Origin: Arthrobacter sp. B1805
GTDB lineage: Bacteria; Actinomycetota; Actinomycetes; Actinomycetales; Micrococcaceae
Assembly (NCBI RefSeq): GCF_002929745.1
Contig: NZ_PJIQ01000005.1
Location: forward strand, 124,001-188,000
Length of the DNA: 64,000 bases
Reading direction: 5' to 3'
Shown here: piece by piece, positions 45,434 to 54,228 of the stretch
Numbering within the stretch: position 1 is the stretch's first letter
Layout: each line of letters begins with the position of its first letter
Notes under the pieces: generated by a model
Database searches by the model: none
What the model was told of the DNA's origin: nothing
The model's input: only the letters and a program-made list of their open reading frames with translations
Translations under genes and position numbers: made by a program

Positions 45434-45802
45434 ATGGCAACGCTCGGAGACCTCGAACGCACAGTGATGGAACTGCTGTGGGCAACGCCTGAAGCGATGA
45501 CCGCCAACGAACTGCGGGACGCGATCGCAGAAGCCCCATCGGGAGAAGCGGGGCGCGAACTCGCCGTGACAACGGTGCTCACCGTGTTGTCACGACTGGA
45601 GAAGAAGGGCCTTGTGGAGCGGGAGCGCGACAGTCGCCCCCACCGGTACAAGTCCGTGACGAGCCGCGAGGACCACACTGCGGAGCTCATGCACGAAGTC
45701 CTCGTGACGGCGCCGGACCGTGAAGCCGTCCTCGCCCGTTTCATCGGCAGCGTCTCGGAGGCGGAGGCCGAGACACTCCGCAAGCTGCTCGGCAGCAGCT
45801 GA
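45434..45802 (+). CDS. BlaI/MecI/CopY-family transcriptional repressor
   Basis: 122 residues, full length. The winged helix-turn-helix occupies ~1-80 (LGDLERTVMELLWATPEAMTANELRDAI, TVLTVLSRLEKKGLVERERD, PHRYKSVTSREDH). The dimerisation helices lie at the C-terminus (LARFIGSVSEAEAETLRKLL). Family members repress by binding TAC/GTA-type dyads and are inactivated by proteolysis (BlaI/MecI) or metal (CopY). No CopY cysteine motif is seen, so the proteolysis route fits. The next gene, seven bases on, encodes a membrane metallopeptidase. AAGGAAG precedes the ATG. Three matching dyads lie directly upstream. Confidence 0.95.
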   Translation: MATLGDLERTVMELLWATPEAMTANELRDAIAEAPSGEAGRELAVTTVLTVLSRLEKKGLVERERDSRPHRYKSVTSREDHTAELMHEVLVTAPDREAVLARFIGSVSEAEAETLRKLLGSS

Positions 45803-45809
45803 CCCCACC

Positions 45810-46805
45810 GTGTTCTGGGCCTCGTACCTGCTCGCGGCGCTCGCGATCATCCTCGCCTGGCCCGCCCCTATCGCGCTCTCCCGCGCATCGTGGCCCGCAC
45901 GAGCTCCCTTCACCGCCATGGTGCTGTGGCAGTCCATAGCTCTCGCGGGCGGGCTCTCCATGATCGGGGCGATGCTCGTCTGGGGTCTGGAACCACTCGG
46001 TGACAACCTCATCTCGGCCTCGGCGGGCTTCATCAGGATCCTGCTCGACGACGGCTCCGCCCAGACGCTGGGTGTCGTCCACGTCTTCGCCATCAGCGCA
46101 GCAACCCTGCTGTTCGGACACCTCGTCTTCACCCTGGCGCTGACCTTCGTCCGCATCAGGCGGCAGAGACGGCGGCACCGGGACATGCTCAGCCTGCTCA
46201 GCTCCCCGGCGGCGAACCAGCCGGCGACGCTCGTGATCAACCATCCCGCACCTGTTGCGTACTGCCTGCCCGGGGGCGCCCGGTCCGTGACCGTCATGTC
46301 GGACGGGCTCATGGACCTCCTGACGCAGGCGGAACTCGAGGCCGTCCTGACGCATGAGAACGCCCACCTGCACCAGCGACACCACCTGTTGCTCTGGGCC
46401 TTCGCTGCGTGGCGGTCGGCGCTCCCGTGGCTGCCCACCTCGCAGCTGGCGCAGCATGCCGTGAGCGAACTGATCGAGATGCTCGCCGACGACGAGGCCC
46501 TACGGCACGTGGACGAGACGACCCTCGTGCGGGCCATCGCCATCGTCGGATCCGGTGCGCTTCCGTCCTCCCGCGACGCGCTCGACGACCCCCTCGCCGA
46601 CGCGGGCAGGAGAGCGCCCGAACCCGCGATCGCCGATGTGAGTGGTGGCGCGGCCGACGTACAGTCGATCGCCCACCGTGTCCGCCGGCTCCTCACTCCC
46701 CTGCCGCCGCTCAGCCGCCTGCAGCAGGGGCTCGCCCTGTCGTCCGCCGGGATACTTCTGGTCGTGCCGCCGGTCCTGCTGGTCGCTCCCGAACTGCTCG
46801 GCTGA
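45810..46805 (+). CDS. M56-family membrane metallopeptidase (BlaR1-like, no sensor domain)
   Basis: 331 residues from a GTG seven bases after the repressor stop. Three N-terminal helices are followed by a cytoplasmic domain with the zinc motif HENAH (182-186) in VLTHENAHLHQRHHLL, a distal Glu region ELIEMLADDEALR, and a final C-terminal helix (GLALSSAGILLVVPPVLLV). BlaR1/MecR1 have this protease plus an extracellular penicillin-binding sensor. That sensor is missing here, so any signal must be sensed within the membrane or by a partner. Presumed to trigger cleavage of the BlaI-type repressor. Confidence 0.93.
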   Translation: MFWASYLLAALAIILAWPAPIALSRASWPARAPFTAMVLWQSIALAGGLSMIGAMLVWGLEPLGDNLISASAGFIRILLDDGSAQTLGVVHVFAISAATLLFGHLVFTLALTFVRIRRQRRRHRDMLSLLSSPAANQPATLVINHPAPVAYCLPGGARSVTVMSDGLMDLLTQAELEAVLTHENAHLHQRHHLLLWAFAAWRSALPWLPTSQLAQHAVSELIEMLADDEALRHVDETTLVRAIAIVGSGALPSSRDALDDPLADAGRRAPEPAIADVSGGAADVQSIAHRVRRLLTPLPPLSRLQQGLALSSAGILLVVPPVLLVAPELLG

Positions 46806-46916
46806 CGCGTCGACCGATCATCAACGGGCAGCCGTTCCTGCTCGCCGGCGCGGTCCGATTCGGCGCACCGGTACCGCGGCACCCGACGTGGAACTCCGAA
46901 CGCAGCAGTTCCCCCG

Positions 46917-49025
46917 TCAGGCGTCGATGCGGTCCCGGTCGAGCGACGCTGCTCCGGCGACGATGAAGTCCTTGCGCGGCGCTACGTCGCTGCCCATCAG
47001 CAGGTTGAAGACGCGCTCGGCCGATTCGGCCTCCTGGATCCGAACGCGCCGCAGGGTCCGGTGGCGGGGATCCATCGTCGTCTCCGCCAACTGGCCGGCG
47101 TCCATCTCGCCCAGGCCCTTGTAACGCTGGATCGGCGACTTGTAGCGCTTGCCCTGCTTTTCCATGGTGGCCAGAAGGCGGGTCAGTTCGGCCTCGGAGT
47201 AGGTGTAGATCATCTCGTTGGCCTTCGAGCCACTATTGATCACCTCCACGCGGTGCAGGGGCGGAACAGCGGCATAGACGCGTCCCGCCTCGACCAGGGG
47301 GCGCATGTAGCGGAAGAAGAGCGTCAGGAGCAGGGTCCGGATGTGCGCGCCGTCGACGTCTGCGTCCGTCATCAGGATGATCTTGCCGTAGCGGCGCGCG
47401 TCGAGCTGGAAGCTCCGCCCCGACCCGGCGCCGACGACCTGGATGAGGGCTGCACATTCTGCGTTGGACAGCATGTCCCCCACCGAAGCCTTCTGCACGT
47501 TGAGGATCTTTCCCCTGATCGGCAGGAGCGCCTGGTAGTCCGAGGACCGCGCGAGCTTCGCCGTTCCCAAGGCACTGTCGCCCTCGACGATGAAGAGTTC
47601 GGATCGCTCCTGGTCGTCGATCCGGCAGTCAGCCAGCTTTGCCGGCATGGTCGAGGTCTCCAAGGCGTTCTTGCGCCGCTGGGTCTCCTTGTGGACCCTC
47701 GCCGAGATGCGGGACTTCATCTCGGCGACGACTTTCTCGAGCAGAAGCGCCGACTGCGCCTTGTCGTTCCGCGCCGGTGAGGACAAACGTGCCTGCAGCT
47801 CCTTCTCGACCACCTTCGCGACGATCGCCTTCACCGCGGAGGTTCCCAGGATCTCCTTGGTCTGGCCTTCGAACTGCGGTTCTGCGAGACGGACGGTGAG
47901 GACCGCGGTCAACCCGGCGAAGACGTCGTCCTTCTCGATCTTGTCGTTGCCGGCCTTGAGCTTGCGCGCGTTCGCCTCGATGACCTTGCGGAAGGTCTTC
48001 AGCAGCGCCTGCTCGAATCCGCTCTGGTGCGTTCCACCCTTCGGCGTCGCGATGATGTTGACATAGCTGCGGACAGTGGTCTCGTACCCGATGCCCCAGC
48101 GGAGGGCGATGTCGACGTCGCAGTCGCGCTCCACCTCGGCCATCTGGCTGTGGCCACGCTCGTCCAGAACCGGGACCGATTCCTTGAAGCGGCCTGACCC
48201 CTGGAAACGCCACACGTCGGTGACGGCCGCGTCGAGGGCCAGGAACTCGGCGTACTCGGAGATGCCCCCGTCGTGCTGGAAGACCTCCTCCACCGGGCCC
48301 GATTCGCCCGGAGTGCCGGGCAGCTTCCGCTCGTCCCGTAGCAGGATCCGCAGGCCCGGCACGAGGAACGAGGTCTGGCGCGCGCGGGTCTGCAGTTCCT
48401 CGTAGGAGAAGGTGGCATCCGGCGTGAAGATCTGCCGGTCCGCCCAGTACCTGATGCGTGTTCCCGTCACGCCGCGCTTGGTCGATCCGACCACCTCGAG
48501 GCGGGAACCGTCGAGGAACGGTTCGAAGGAGGACGTGGGCGACGGCGTCCTGCCGTCCCTGAAGATGCCCGGCTCACCACGGCGGAACGACATCGCGTAG
48601 GTCTTGCTTCCTCGGTCGACGAAGACGTCCAGCCGCGAAGACAACGCATTGACGACGCTCGCTCCGACCCCGTGGAGTCCGCCCGACGCCGTATAGGACC
48701 CGCCGCCGAACTTGCCGCCCGCGTGCAATTTGGTGAACACCACCTCGACACCGGTGAGGCCGGTCTTGGGTTCGATGTCCACCGGTATGCCCCGGCCGTC
48801 GTCGTGGATCTCGACAGATCCATCGGCATGGAGAATCACGGTGATGCTCTGCCCGTGGCCGGCAAGGGCTTCGTCGACGGAGTTGTCGATGATTTCCCAG
48901 AGGCAGTGCATCAGCCCGCGCGAATCCGTCGACCCGATGTACATTCCAGGGCGCTTGCGGACTGCCTCCAGGCCCTCGAGGACCGAGAGGTGGCGAGCTG
49001 TGTAGTCCGAAGTGGGGGGTGTCAC
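46917..49025 (-). CDS. parE: DNA topoisomerase IV subunit B
   Basis: 702 residues. GHKL ATPase (EGLEAVRKRPGMYIGST, EIIDNSVDEALAGHG, DDGRGIPVD, the ATP lid GGLHGVGASVVNALS), transducer with QTKE-type lysine region, and TOPRIM with EGDSALG and DADVDGAHIRTLLLTLF. C-terminal GLGEMDAGQLAETTMDP is typical. At 702 residues it has no GyrB insert. Partner of ParC encoded 9.4 kb away. A TAAACT -10-like hexamer lies at 49109-49104 in its upstream gap. Convergent with the M56 gene. Confidence 0.94.
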   Translation of the reverse strand: MTPPTSDYTARHLSVLEGLEAVRKRPGMYIGSTDSRGLMHCLWEIIDNSVDEALAGHGQSITVILHADGSVEIHDDGRGIPVDIEPKTGLTGVEVVFTKLHAGGKFGGGSYTASGGLHGVGASVVNALSSRLDVFVDRGSKTYAMSFRRGEPGIFRDGRTPSPTSSFEPFLDGSRLEVVGSTKRGVTGTRIRYWADRQIFTPDATFSYEELQTRARQTSFLVPGLRILLRDERKLPGTPGESGPVEEVFQHDGGISEYAEFLALDAAVTDVWRFQGSGRFKESVPVLDERGHSQMAEVERDCDVDIALRWGIGYETTVRSYVNIIATPKGGTHQSGFEQALLKTFRKVIEANARKLKAGNDKIEKDDVFAGLTAVLTVRLAEPQFEGQTKEILGTSAVKAIVAKVVEKELQARLSSPARNDKAQSALLLEKVVAEMKSRISARVHKETQRRKNALETSTMPAKLADCRIDDQERSELFIVEGDSALGTAKLARSSDYQALLPIRGKILNVQKASVGDMLSNAECAALIQVVGAGSGRSFQLDARRYGKIILMTDADVDGAHIRTLLLTLFFRYMRPLVEAGRVYAAVPPLHRVEVINSGSKANEMIYTYSEAELTRLLATMEKQGKRYKSPIQRYKGLGEMDAGQLAETTMDPRHRTLRRVRIQEAESAERVFNLLMGSDVAPRKDFIVAGAASLDRDRIDA

Positions 49026-49289
49026 GGCGGGAAGGTCTCCTTGGCGGAACGGGCACGATCCAGGACAGGCGTCAGGAGGGTGATGGCGGGGAAGAATCGC
49101 CTCAGTTTATTACGAGCCGCCGACACCGGCGGGAAGGCGCGTCCCGCGGAAGGATCCACTGCTGGCTTCTGCCGGCTCGTGGTGTGACCCATACCCCTGG
49201 TACGCCTGGAGCGAAAGGAGGCCAAGCCTGCGAAGCGGTGACGACGAATAGTGGTTATATGAGTACACGATCCACATGAGGAGGCAATC

Positions 49290-49511
49290 ATGACCACTGC
49301 AGTAGCAACTCGCGAACTAACTGCCCTGGACCGCTGTGACCGATGCGGCGCCCAGGCCTACGTGCGGGCAGTCCTTCAGTCCTCCGGTGGAGAGCTTTTG
49401 TTCTGCGGCCACCACGCGCGCGCGGTTGAAGCGAACCTCAAGCCGCTCACGTCGGAGTGGCAGGACGAGACACAGCGGCTCCACGAGAAGCCGGCCGTCG
49501 TCGGCGACTGA
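49290..49511 (+). CDS. DUF7455 small zinc-binding protein
   Basis: 73 residues. DRCDRCGAQAYVRAVL and ELLFCGHHARAVEANLKPL supply Cys-x2-Cys and Cys-x-His-His ligands for one zinc ion. A conserved small protein found beside the primary or secondary sigma gene in many actinobacteria. Role unknown. GAGGAGG lies 8 bases before the ATG. Divergent from parE across a 264-base gap that includes an AT-rich TTATATGAG patch. Confidence 0.92.
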   Translation: MTTAVATRELTALDRCDRCGAQAYVRAVLQSSGGELLFCGHHARAVEANLKPLTSEWQDETQRLHEKPAVVGD

Positions 49512-49576
49512 GCGTTTCAAGACGCCGCACCCACACCTCTAGCAAGCGCCCCGTGTACAGGCGCTGACCCTTCGAC

Positions 49577-49612
49577 AAGGGCCCCCTCCACCGGAGGGGG
49601 CCCTTGTTGTTG
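49577..49612 (+). terminator. Terminator after DUF7455
   Basis: AAGGGCCCCCTCC, loop ACC, GGAGGGGGCCCTT, followed by GTTGTT. A very stable stem 65 bases after the stop codon. Confidence 0.8.
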
Positions 49613-49662
49613 GTGCAGGACGGCATCCGGCTGCTGCTGCACGCTCCCGGGTGGCTCCTGGT

Positions 49663-49703
49663 ACGACGCAGGGCCCCTCCCGGAGGAGAGGCCCTGCGTC
49701 GTG
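49663..49703 (-). terminator. Terminator after sigA
   Basis: ACGACGCAGGGCCCCTCC and GGAGAGGCCCTGCGTCGT pair across a CGGA loop with one bulge, 24 bases past the sigA stop codon. T-tract lacking. Confidence 0.65.
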
Positions 49704-49727
49704 GTCCTGACGGGGTGGTCCTGACTG

Positions 49728-50945
49728 TCAGTCGAGGTAGTCCCGCAGCACCTGCGAACGTGAGGGGTGCCGCAGCTTGGACATGGTCTTCGATTCGATC
49801 TGACGGATCCGCTCACGCGTGACTCCGTACACCTTCCCGATCTCGTCGAGGGTTTTCGGCTGGCCATCGGTGAGTCCGAAGCGCATGGCCACGACGCCGG
49901 CCTCCCGCTCGGAGAGGGTGTCCAGTACCGAGTGGAGCTGCTCCTGCAGGAGCGTGAAGCTCACGGCGTCAGCGGGCACGACGGCCTCGGAATCCTCGAT
50001 GAGGTCTCCGAACTCCGAATCGCCATCCTCCCCCAGGGGTGTGTGGAGGGAGATGGGCTCGCGCCCGTACTTCTGCACCTCGACGACTTTCTCGGGCGTC
50101 ATGTCGAGCTCGAGCGCGAGTTCCTCCGGAGTGGGTTCGCGACCGAGGTCCTGCAGCATCTGGCGCTGGACCCGAGCGAGCTTGTTGATGACTTCCACCA
50201 TGTGCACGGGAATGCGGATGGTGCGGGCCTGATCCGCCATGGCACGGGTGATGGCCTGGCGGATCCACCACGTGGCATAGGTCGAGAACTTGAAGCCCTT
50301 GGTGTAGTCGAACTTCTCCACAGCGCGGATGAGGCCCAGGTTGCCCTCCTGGATGAGGTCCAGGAAGAGCATGCCGCGGCCCGTATAGCGCTTGGCCAAG
50401 GACACGACGAGACGTAGGTTCGCTTCGAGCAGGTGGTTCTTCGCCCGCTTGCCGTCATGGATGACGAACTCCAGCTCGCGCTTCAACTTCGGATCCATGT
50501 CCGGATCGGCAGCGATCTTCTCCTCTGCGAAGAGGCCGGCCTCGATCCGCAGGGCCAGGTCGACCTCCTGCTCCGCATTGAGCAGTGCTACCTTGCCGAT
50601 CTGCTTGAGGTAGTCCTTGACGGGGTCAGCCGTGGCGCCCGCCGAGACCACCTGCTGCGCGGGGGCGTCGTCGTCGTCTGCGTCGGAGTAGACGAAGCCG
50701 GTGGTCGTGCCGACCTCGGCGGCTTCTGGCTTGAGGTCCTCGGGGTCGACGTCGACGGCGACATCGATGGCGGGGTCCGCGACGTCGAGCGTGTCTACCG
50801 AGCCCTGTGCGTCCGAGGTCGAAGCCTTCGCGGCCGCAGCGGAGGAAGCAGCCTTCGTGGCGGGCTTCTTAGCCGCTACCCGTCGCTTGGTAGTGGTGGT
50901 ACCGGCGTCTGTCGACGCCGGTGCTGCTGTCTTCTTGACCGACAC
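49728..50945 (-). CDS. sigA: Primary RNA polymerase sigma factor (SigA/HrdB)
   Basis: 405 residues. The N-terminal ~95 residues are Lys/Ala/Thr-rich then acidic (a short region 1.1-like arm). Region 1.2 is at [25 protein letters not shown]. Region 2 is at [42 protein letters not shown] (part) with [13 protein letters not shown] for -10 recognition and melting. Region 3 is at [15 protein letters not shown]. Region 4 is at [27 protein letters not shown] for the -35. These are the marks of the essential sigma-70. GTG start with AAAGG upstream. The 332-base upstream gap holds a SigR-like promoter. Confidence 0.97.
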   Translation of the reverse strand: MSVKKTAAPASTDAGTTTTKRRVAAKKPATKAASSAAAAKASTSDAQGSVDTLDVADPAIDVAVDVDPEDLKPEAAEVGTTTGFVYSDADDDDAPAQQVVSAGATADPVKDYLKQIGKVALLNAEQEVDLALRIEAGLFAEEKIAADPDMDPKLKRELEFVIHDGKRAKNHLLEANLRLVVSLAKRYTGRGMLFLDLIQEGNLGLIRAVEKFDYTKGFKFSTYATWWIRQAITRAMADQARTIRIPVHMVEVINKLARVQRQMLQDLGREPTPEELALELDMTPEKVVEVQKYGREPISLHTPLGEDGDSEFGDLIEDSEAVVPADAVSFTLLQEQLHSVLDTLSEREAGVVAMRFGLTDGQPKTLDEIGKVYGVTRERIRQIESKTMSKLRHPSRSQVLRDYLD

Positions 50946-51277
50946 AGAGAACCTTTCATACGGCGGTGTGCGGTGCCATCAGAGGGACAACACCACTATG
51001 ACCCTGTCAAGTCCGTGCTTTTTACCATGCAACTCCGGCAGGACCAGCTCCCTGAGAAACGGTCCCGCTGCCCTCGCTATTCCCCGGGAACACGCTGTTC
51101 TGCGATGCCCCCGATACAATGCTCGGTGGTGTTGTGGTGCACGGACCCAACCGGGTCTCAAATTTCATTGTCTCATGAGTCCGGGGTCCCTCGTAAATTG
51201 TCGTGGTCCGATGTGAGCATCCCGTCGGGGTCGTCCGCCGTATCGGCCTCGCGGTCGACGACGGACGCTACACGGCA
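50946..51277. other. sigA upstream region
   Basis: A 332-base gap between sigA and the DUF4192 gene, both on the minus strand. Apart from the SigR-like element at 51058-51083, a perfect TTGACA (51010-51005) lacks any -10 at 16-18 bases, and TGTATC near 51113 lacks a -35. No convincing gene on either strand. Confidence 0.6.
51058..51083 (-). promoter_or_regulatory. SigR/SigH-type ECF promoter upstream of sigA
   Basis: The minus strand reads GGAAT (51083-51079), exactly 18 bases, GTT (51060-51058). This equals the consensus of the thiol-oxidative-stress sigma SigR of Streptomyces (SigH of mycobacteria). Transcription would start near 51052, giving a ~105-base leader to sigA. Streptomyces hrdB is known to have a SigR-dependent promoter. 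Confidence 0.6.
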
Positions 51278-52657
51278 TCACGCCGCCCGGGACGGCGACC
51301 TGGGAGCGCTCGAGGTCCAGGCCGTGGAGCGGCTTCGAGCCCATGCCGGCAGCCCTCCGCGACGCAGCAGTTCCTGGAGCAATCGCGCCAACCGATAGCC
51401 GGGTACCGCGGCCTCGGCGGCGTCGAGGAGGACTGCCGCTCGGGAGCCGCGCCCGCGCGCGTATTCGAACCACCCGGACATCGTCAGGGCCGCAGCACGG
51501 GACTCACCGCTGGATACGGCGACCAACCGCGCGAGGATACCGGTCATGTGGTCCACCCGCTTCCAGCGGATCTCCCCTGTGTAGCGGCCGGCCAGGATGT
51601 CGGCATAGAGTACTGCCGCATCCCTTCCGGTCCCCTCCTCGCCTACCCGCAGCAGTGTGGCGGCGAGCTGTTCGACCGGAGGCGCCCCGGCAGCCAGCAC
51701 GGCGTCTACCGCACTCCTCAGTGCGCCTGCACGGCGCACCGCGGGCAGGACCGGTCGTTCCACCGGATCTCCTTCGTCCGCGCGTGACTCGACCGGTCGG
51801 ACAGAACCGATCAGGCCGCAGGAGGCAGCTCCTTCGAGCGCCGCGTCGGATCCGATGCACGCACTCACGAGGAGGAAGTCGCGGACGGTCCTCGACTCGA
51901 GACTGGCCAGGAGGAACGCCGCGACAGCAGGCTCCATGCCTTCAGGCAGCTCCCCCGGTCGCTCGAGAACGGCATCCCAGAACGACGAGGTGGCCCGGAA
52001 CTGGACCGCGCTGTCCCACCGGCCGGAGCAGGACGCTGCATACTCAGCCTGTGCGTCCTCGATCGCCTGGGTATCGACCTCCGATGACTCCATCCTCCCG
52101 GTGATGAAGGGAGCCGCACGGAGCACTGCAATGGACGCGGACGAGTCGAAGGCGCTCCCGCCGAAAATGAGCTCCGCGTTCAGGGGACTGTCCCGGACCT
52201 CGTCGAGGGTGTGTCCGGGCCAGGGGCAGCACTCGTCGTCCGTGCAGAAGTAGTCGCGCCACGCGTGGTCGGAGACGAACCACCCGCCGCGGACGGGCAG
52301 GCCTGCGGCTCCGAGGACGGCCTCGACGTTCAGCACAAGCGCGTTGCGCGGCGGCGGCGCGAGCTGGGGCCAGCCCTCCGAGGTATAGACGGCCAGGAGC
52401 ACGCCGTCCGCAGCGGTGTCGCCCTGCAGGAAGGACAGCACTCCCTCGGCGAAGGCGAGAGGATCCGCCTCGGCGGACGGCAGGTCCACCCGGAGCGTGG
52501 CTCCCAGCCGCCGTCCGTCGGTCGTCAGCACCACCAGACTCTCGACGGGCATGAAGCCGAGGGCATGCGGTATGTAGGACAGGATGTCCGCCGGCGACGT
52601 GACGGCGAAGGTCGGGGAGGCTGGACTGCCCTGCTCGGGGCTCGAAGAGGATGACAT
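51278..52657 (-). CDS. DUF4192 domain protein
   Basis: 459 residues. The family start SPADILSYIPHALGFMPVESLVVLTTDGRRLGATLRVDLP is clear, followed by the conserved FCTDDECCPWPGHTLDEV (with three cysteines) and a helical second half. DUF4192 proteins are soluble, actinobacterial and of unknown function. The gene next to sigA is often one of them. The last ~25 residues (RSRSTAWTSSAPRSPSRAA) look degenerate and may reflect a shifted stop codon. No operon partner within 80 bases. Confidence 0.9.
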   Translation of the reverse strand: MSSSSSPEQGSPASPTFAVTSPADILSYIPHALGFMPVESLVVLTTDGRRLGATLRVDLPSAEADPLAFAEGVLSFLQGDTAADGVLLAVYTSEGWPQLAPPPRNALVLNVEAVLGAAGLPVRGGWFVSDHAWRDYFCTDDECCPWPGHTLDEVRDSPLNAELIFGGSAFDSSASIAVLRAAPFITGRMESSEVDTQAIEDAQAEYAASCSGRWDSAVQFRATSSFWDAVLERPGELPEGMEPAVAAFLLASLESRTVRDFLLVSACIGSDAALEGAASCGLIGSVRPVESRADEGDPVERPVLPAVRRAGALRSAVDAVLAAGAPPVEQLAATLLRVGEEGTGRDAAVLYADILAGRYTGEIRWKRVDHMTGILARLVAVSSGESRAAALTMSGWFEYARGRGSRAAVLLDAAEAAVPGYRLARLLQELLRRGGLPAWARSRSTAWTSSAPRSPSRAA

Positions 52658-52741
52658 GCCGCCAGCCTGCTACTCCTGCCTCGCCGTCGGTGGGCCACCG
52701 GAACCTATGTGGACAAGGCCGCGTCACGGCGCGGCCCCTGC

Positions 52742-54085
52742 TCAACCGGTCGCGTTCCTCCGGGCGGCTCTCCTCTCCCGGCGGAGACGCCGTTCGCGGG
52801 CGAGTGCATCGCGCAGTGGCGGAACAATGACCCCCTGGTCGGCCATTCGCCGTCGTACTTTCCTCCGTGCGATGACCACGGCACACGCGCCGACCGCGAG
52901 GAGGACGAGCTGCGCCCCCATCGCGAGGCGGAACGACGGCAGCGCATAGAGATCCCCGCGGGAGAATCCGCTGCCGAGGAGGACGTCGAGGACGACTCCG
53001 ATGACGAACATGGAGAGAAGGGACGCGACGAAGCCGCCGATGTTGACGATGCCGGTCGCCGTGCCGATCCGGGCAGCCGGGTTGAACGTGCGGGCGAAGT
53101 CGAAGGCGATCATCGAGCCCGGTCCTCCGATGGCCAAGGCGACCACGAGCAGCGTCAGCAGCGGCAGGGGCGCCGGACCCGGGTACAGCAACACCGCGAG
53201 CCAGGCCCCCGCCATCAGCGCTGCGATGGCGAGCACCATGGTCGACCGCCGCAGCGGGTGGCGCCCGACGTAGCGACCGAGGAGCGGCCCGCACGCGATG
53301 CCCACGGCGACGAACAGGGTCATCAGGGCTGACGCGGGTCCCTCTCCGACCTTCTCCGCGCGGATGAGGTACGGATAACCCCACATGAGTACGAAGACCG
53401 TGCCCGGGAACTGGATGGTGAAGTGCGACCACAGTCCGAGTCGCGTGCCCGGCTGCTTCCACGCCTCCGCCAACGACGTACCGGTCTGGCGGAGCGTCTG
53501 GCTGGTCGGCTCGTTGTCCTCATGCGGAGAGTTCCGGATGACCGTGACGGAGAGGACGACGGCGACGACCGACAACGCTGCCGCCGCGAGGAAGGCGGGC
53601 TGCCAGCCGAGCGTCGAGAGCAGAGCGACGAACGGGATCACCGAGACCACCTGGCCGAGCTGGCCGACGATGCCGGTCCATTGCGTCAGCACCGGAATAC
53701 GTCGGGGCTCGAACCAGGCCGGGAGCAACCGGAGGACGCTGATGAAGGTCATCGCGTCCCCCGCGCCGACCAGCAGGCGGCCGGCGATGCCTGCACTGAC
53801 GGAATCGGCGAACGCCAGTTGTGTCTGACCGAGTGCCATCAACACGCCGCCGGTCACGATGAGAGCGCGGGGGCCCCATCTGTCCACCAGGACACCGACG
53901 GGAACCTGCAGGCCCGCGTACACCAGGAGCTGCACCACTGTGAAGACCGACAGCTGGGAGGCCGAGGCATCGAACCGATCGGTCGCCTCCAGCCCTGCGA
54001 CGCCGAACGTCGTGCGTTGCGTCACGGCGACGAGGTAGGCAGTGACGCCCGCTCCCCACACCAGAAGTGCCCTCGAAGAATTCAC
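52742..54085 (-). CDS. MFS transporter
   Basis: 447 residues with 12 predicted helices. The MFS loop motif after helix 2 is GVLVDRWGPRAL, helix 1 begins LLVWGAGVTAYLVAVTQR, and RIGTATGIVNIGGFVASLLSM is in helix 11. The C-terminal ~50 residues are Arg-rich and cytoplasmic. It resembles nitrate/nitrite or sugar-acid type major facilitators in general shape, but the substrate is not readable. GTG start. Single gene between DUF4192 and PAC2 on the same strand. Confidence 0.9.
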   Translation of the reverse strand: MNSSRALLVWGAGVTAYLVAVTQRTTFGVAGLEATDRFDASASQLSVFTVVQLLVYAGLQVPVGVLVDRWGPRALIVTGGVLMALGQTQLAFADSVSAGIAGRLLVGAGDAMTFISVLRLLPAWFEPRRIPVLTQWTGIVGQLGQVVSVIPFVALLSTLGWQPAFLAAAALSVVAVVLSVTVIRNSPHEDNEPTSQTLRQTGTSLAEAWKQPGTRLGLWSHFTIQFPGTVFVLMWGYPYLIRAEKVGEGPASALMTLFVAVGIACGPLLGRYVGRHPLRRSTMVLAIAALMAGAWLAVLLYPGPAPLPLLTLLVVALAIGGPGSMIAFDFARTFNPAARIGTATGIVNIGGFVASLLSMFVIGVVLDVLLGSGFSRGDLYALPSFRLAMGAQLVLLAVGACAVVIARRKVRRRMADQGVIVPPLRDALARERRLRRERRAARRNATG

Positions 54086-54162
54086 TTCCCCATTATCCCG
54101 TGCGGCAAGCCGGGTGGAGGTGCGCGCCGATGTCCGTTCCAGCCCGGCACGAACGCGGAAGA

Positions 54163-54186
54163 GCCCGCCGCCATGGGGCGGCGGGC
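54163..54186 (-). terminator. Hairpin after PAC2 gene
   Basis: GCCCGCCGCC-ATGG-GGCGGCGGGC, a perfect 10-bp stem 43 bases past the PAC2 stop codon. No T-tract. Confidence 0.45.
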
Positions 54187-54228
54187 CTGCCCGGCGGCGG
54201 GAGGCGTGAGCTCGGCCGCCCGGGGGCC

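Noticed and set aside
45434-46805. Beta-lactam resistance locus
   Set aside because: The M56 protein lacks a penicillin-binding sensor and there is no beta-lactamase or PBP2a gene nearby. The neighbour is the cyd operon.
51005-51010. Perfect TTGACA upstream of sigA
   Set aside because: No -10-like hexamer at 16-18 bases (the sequence there is TCCCTC), so I do not call a housekeeping promoter.
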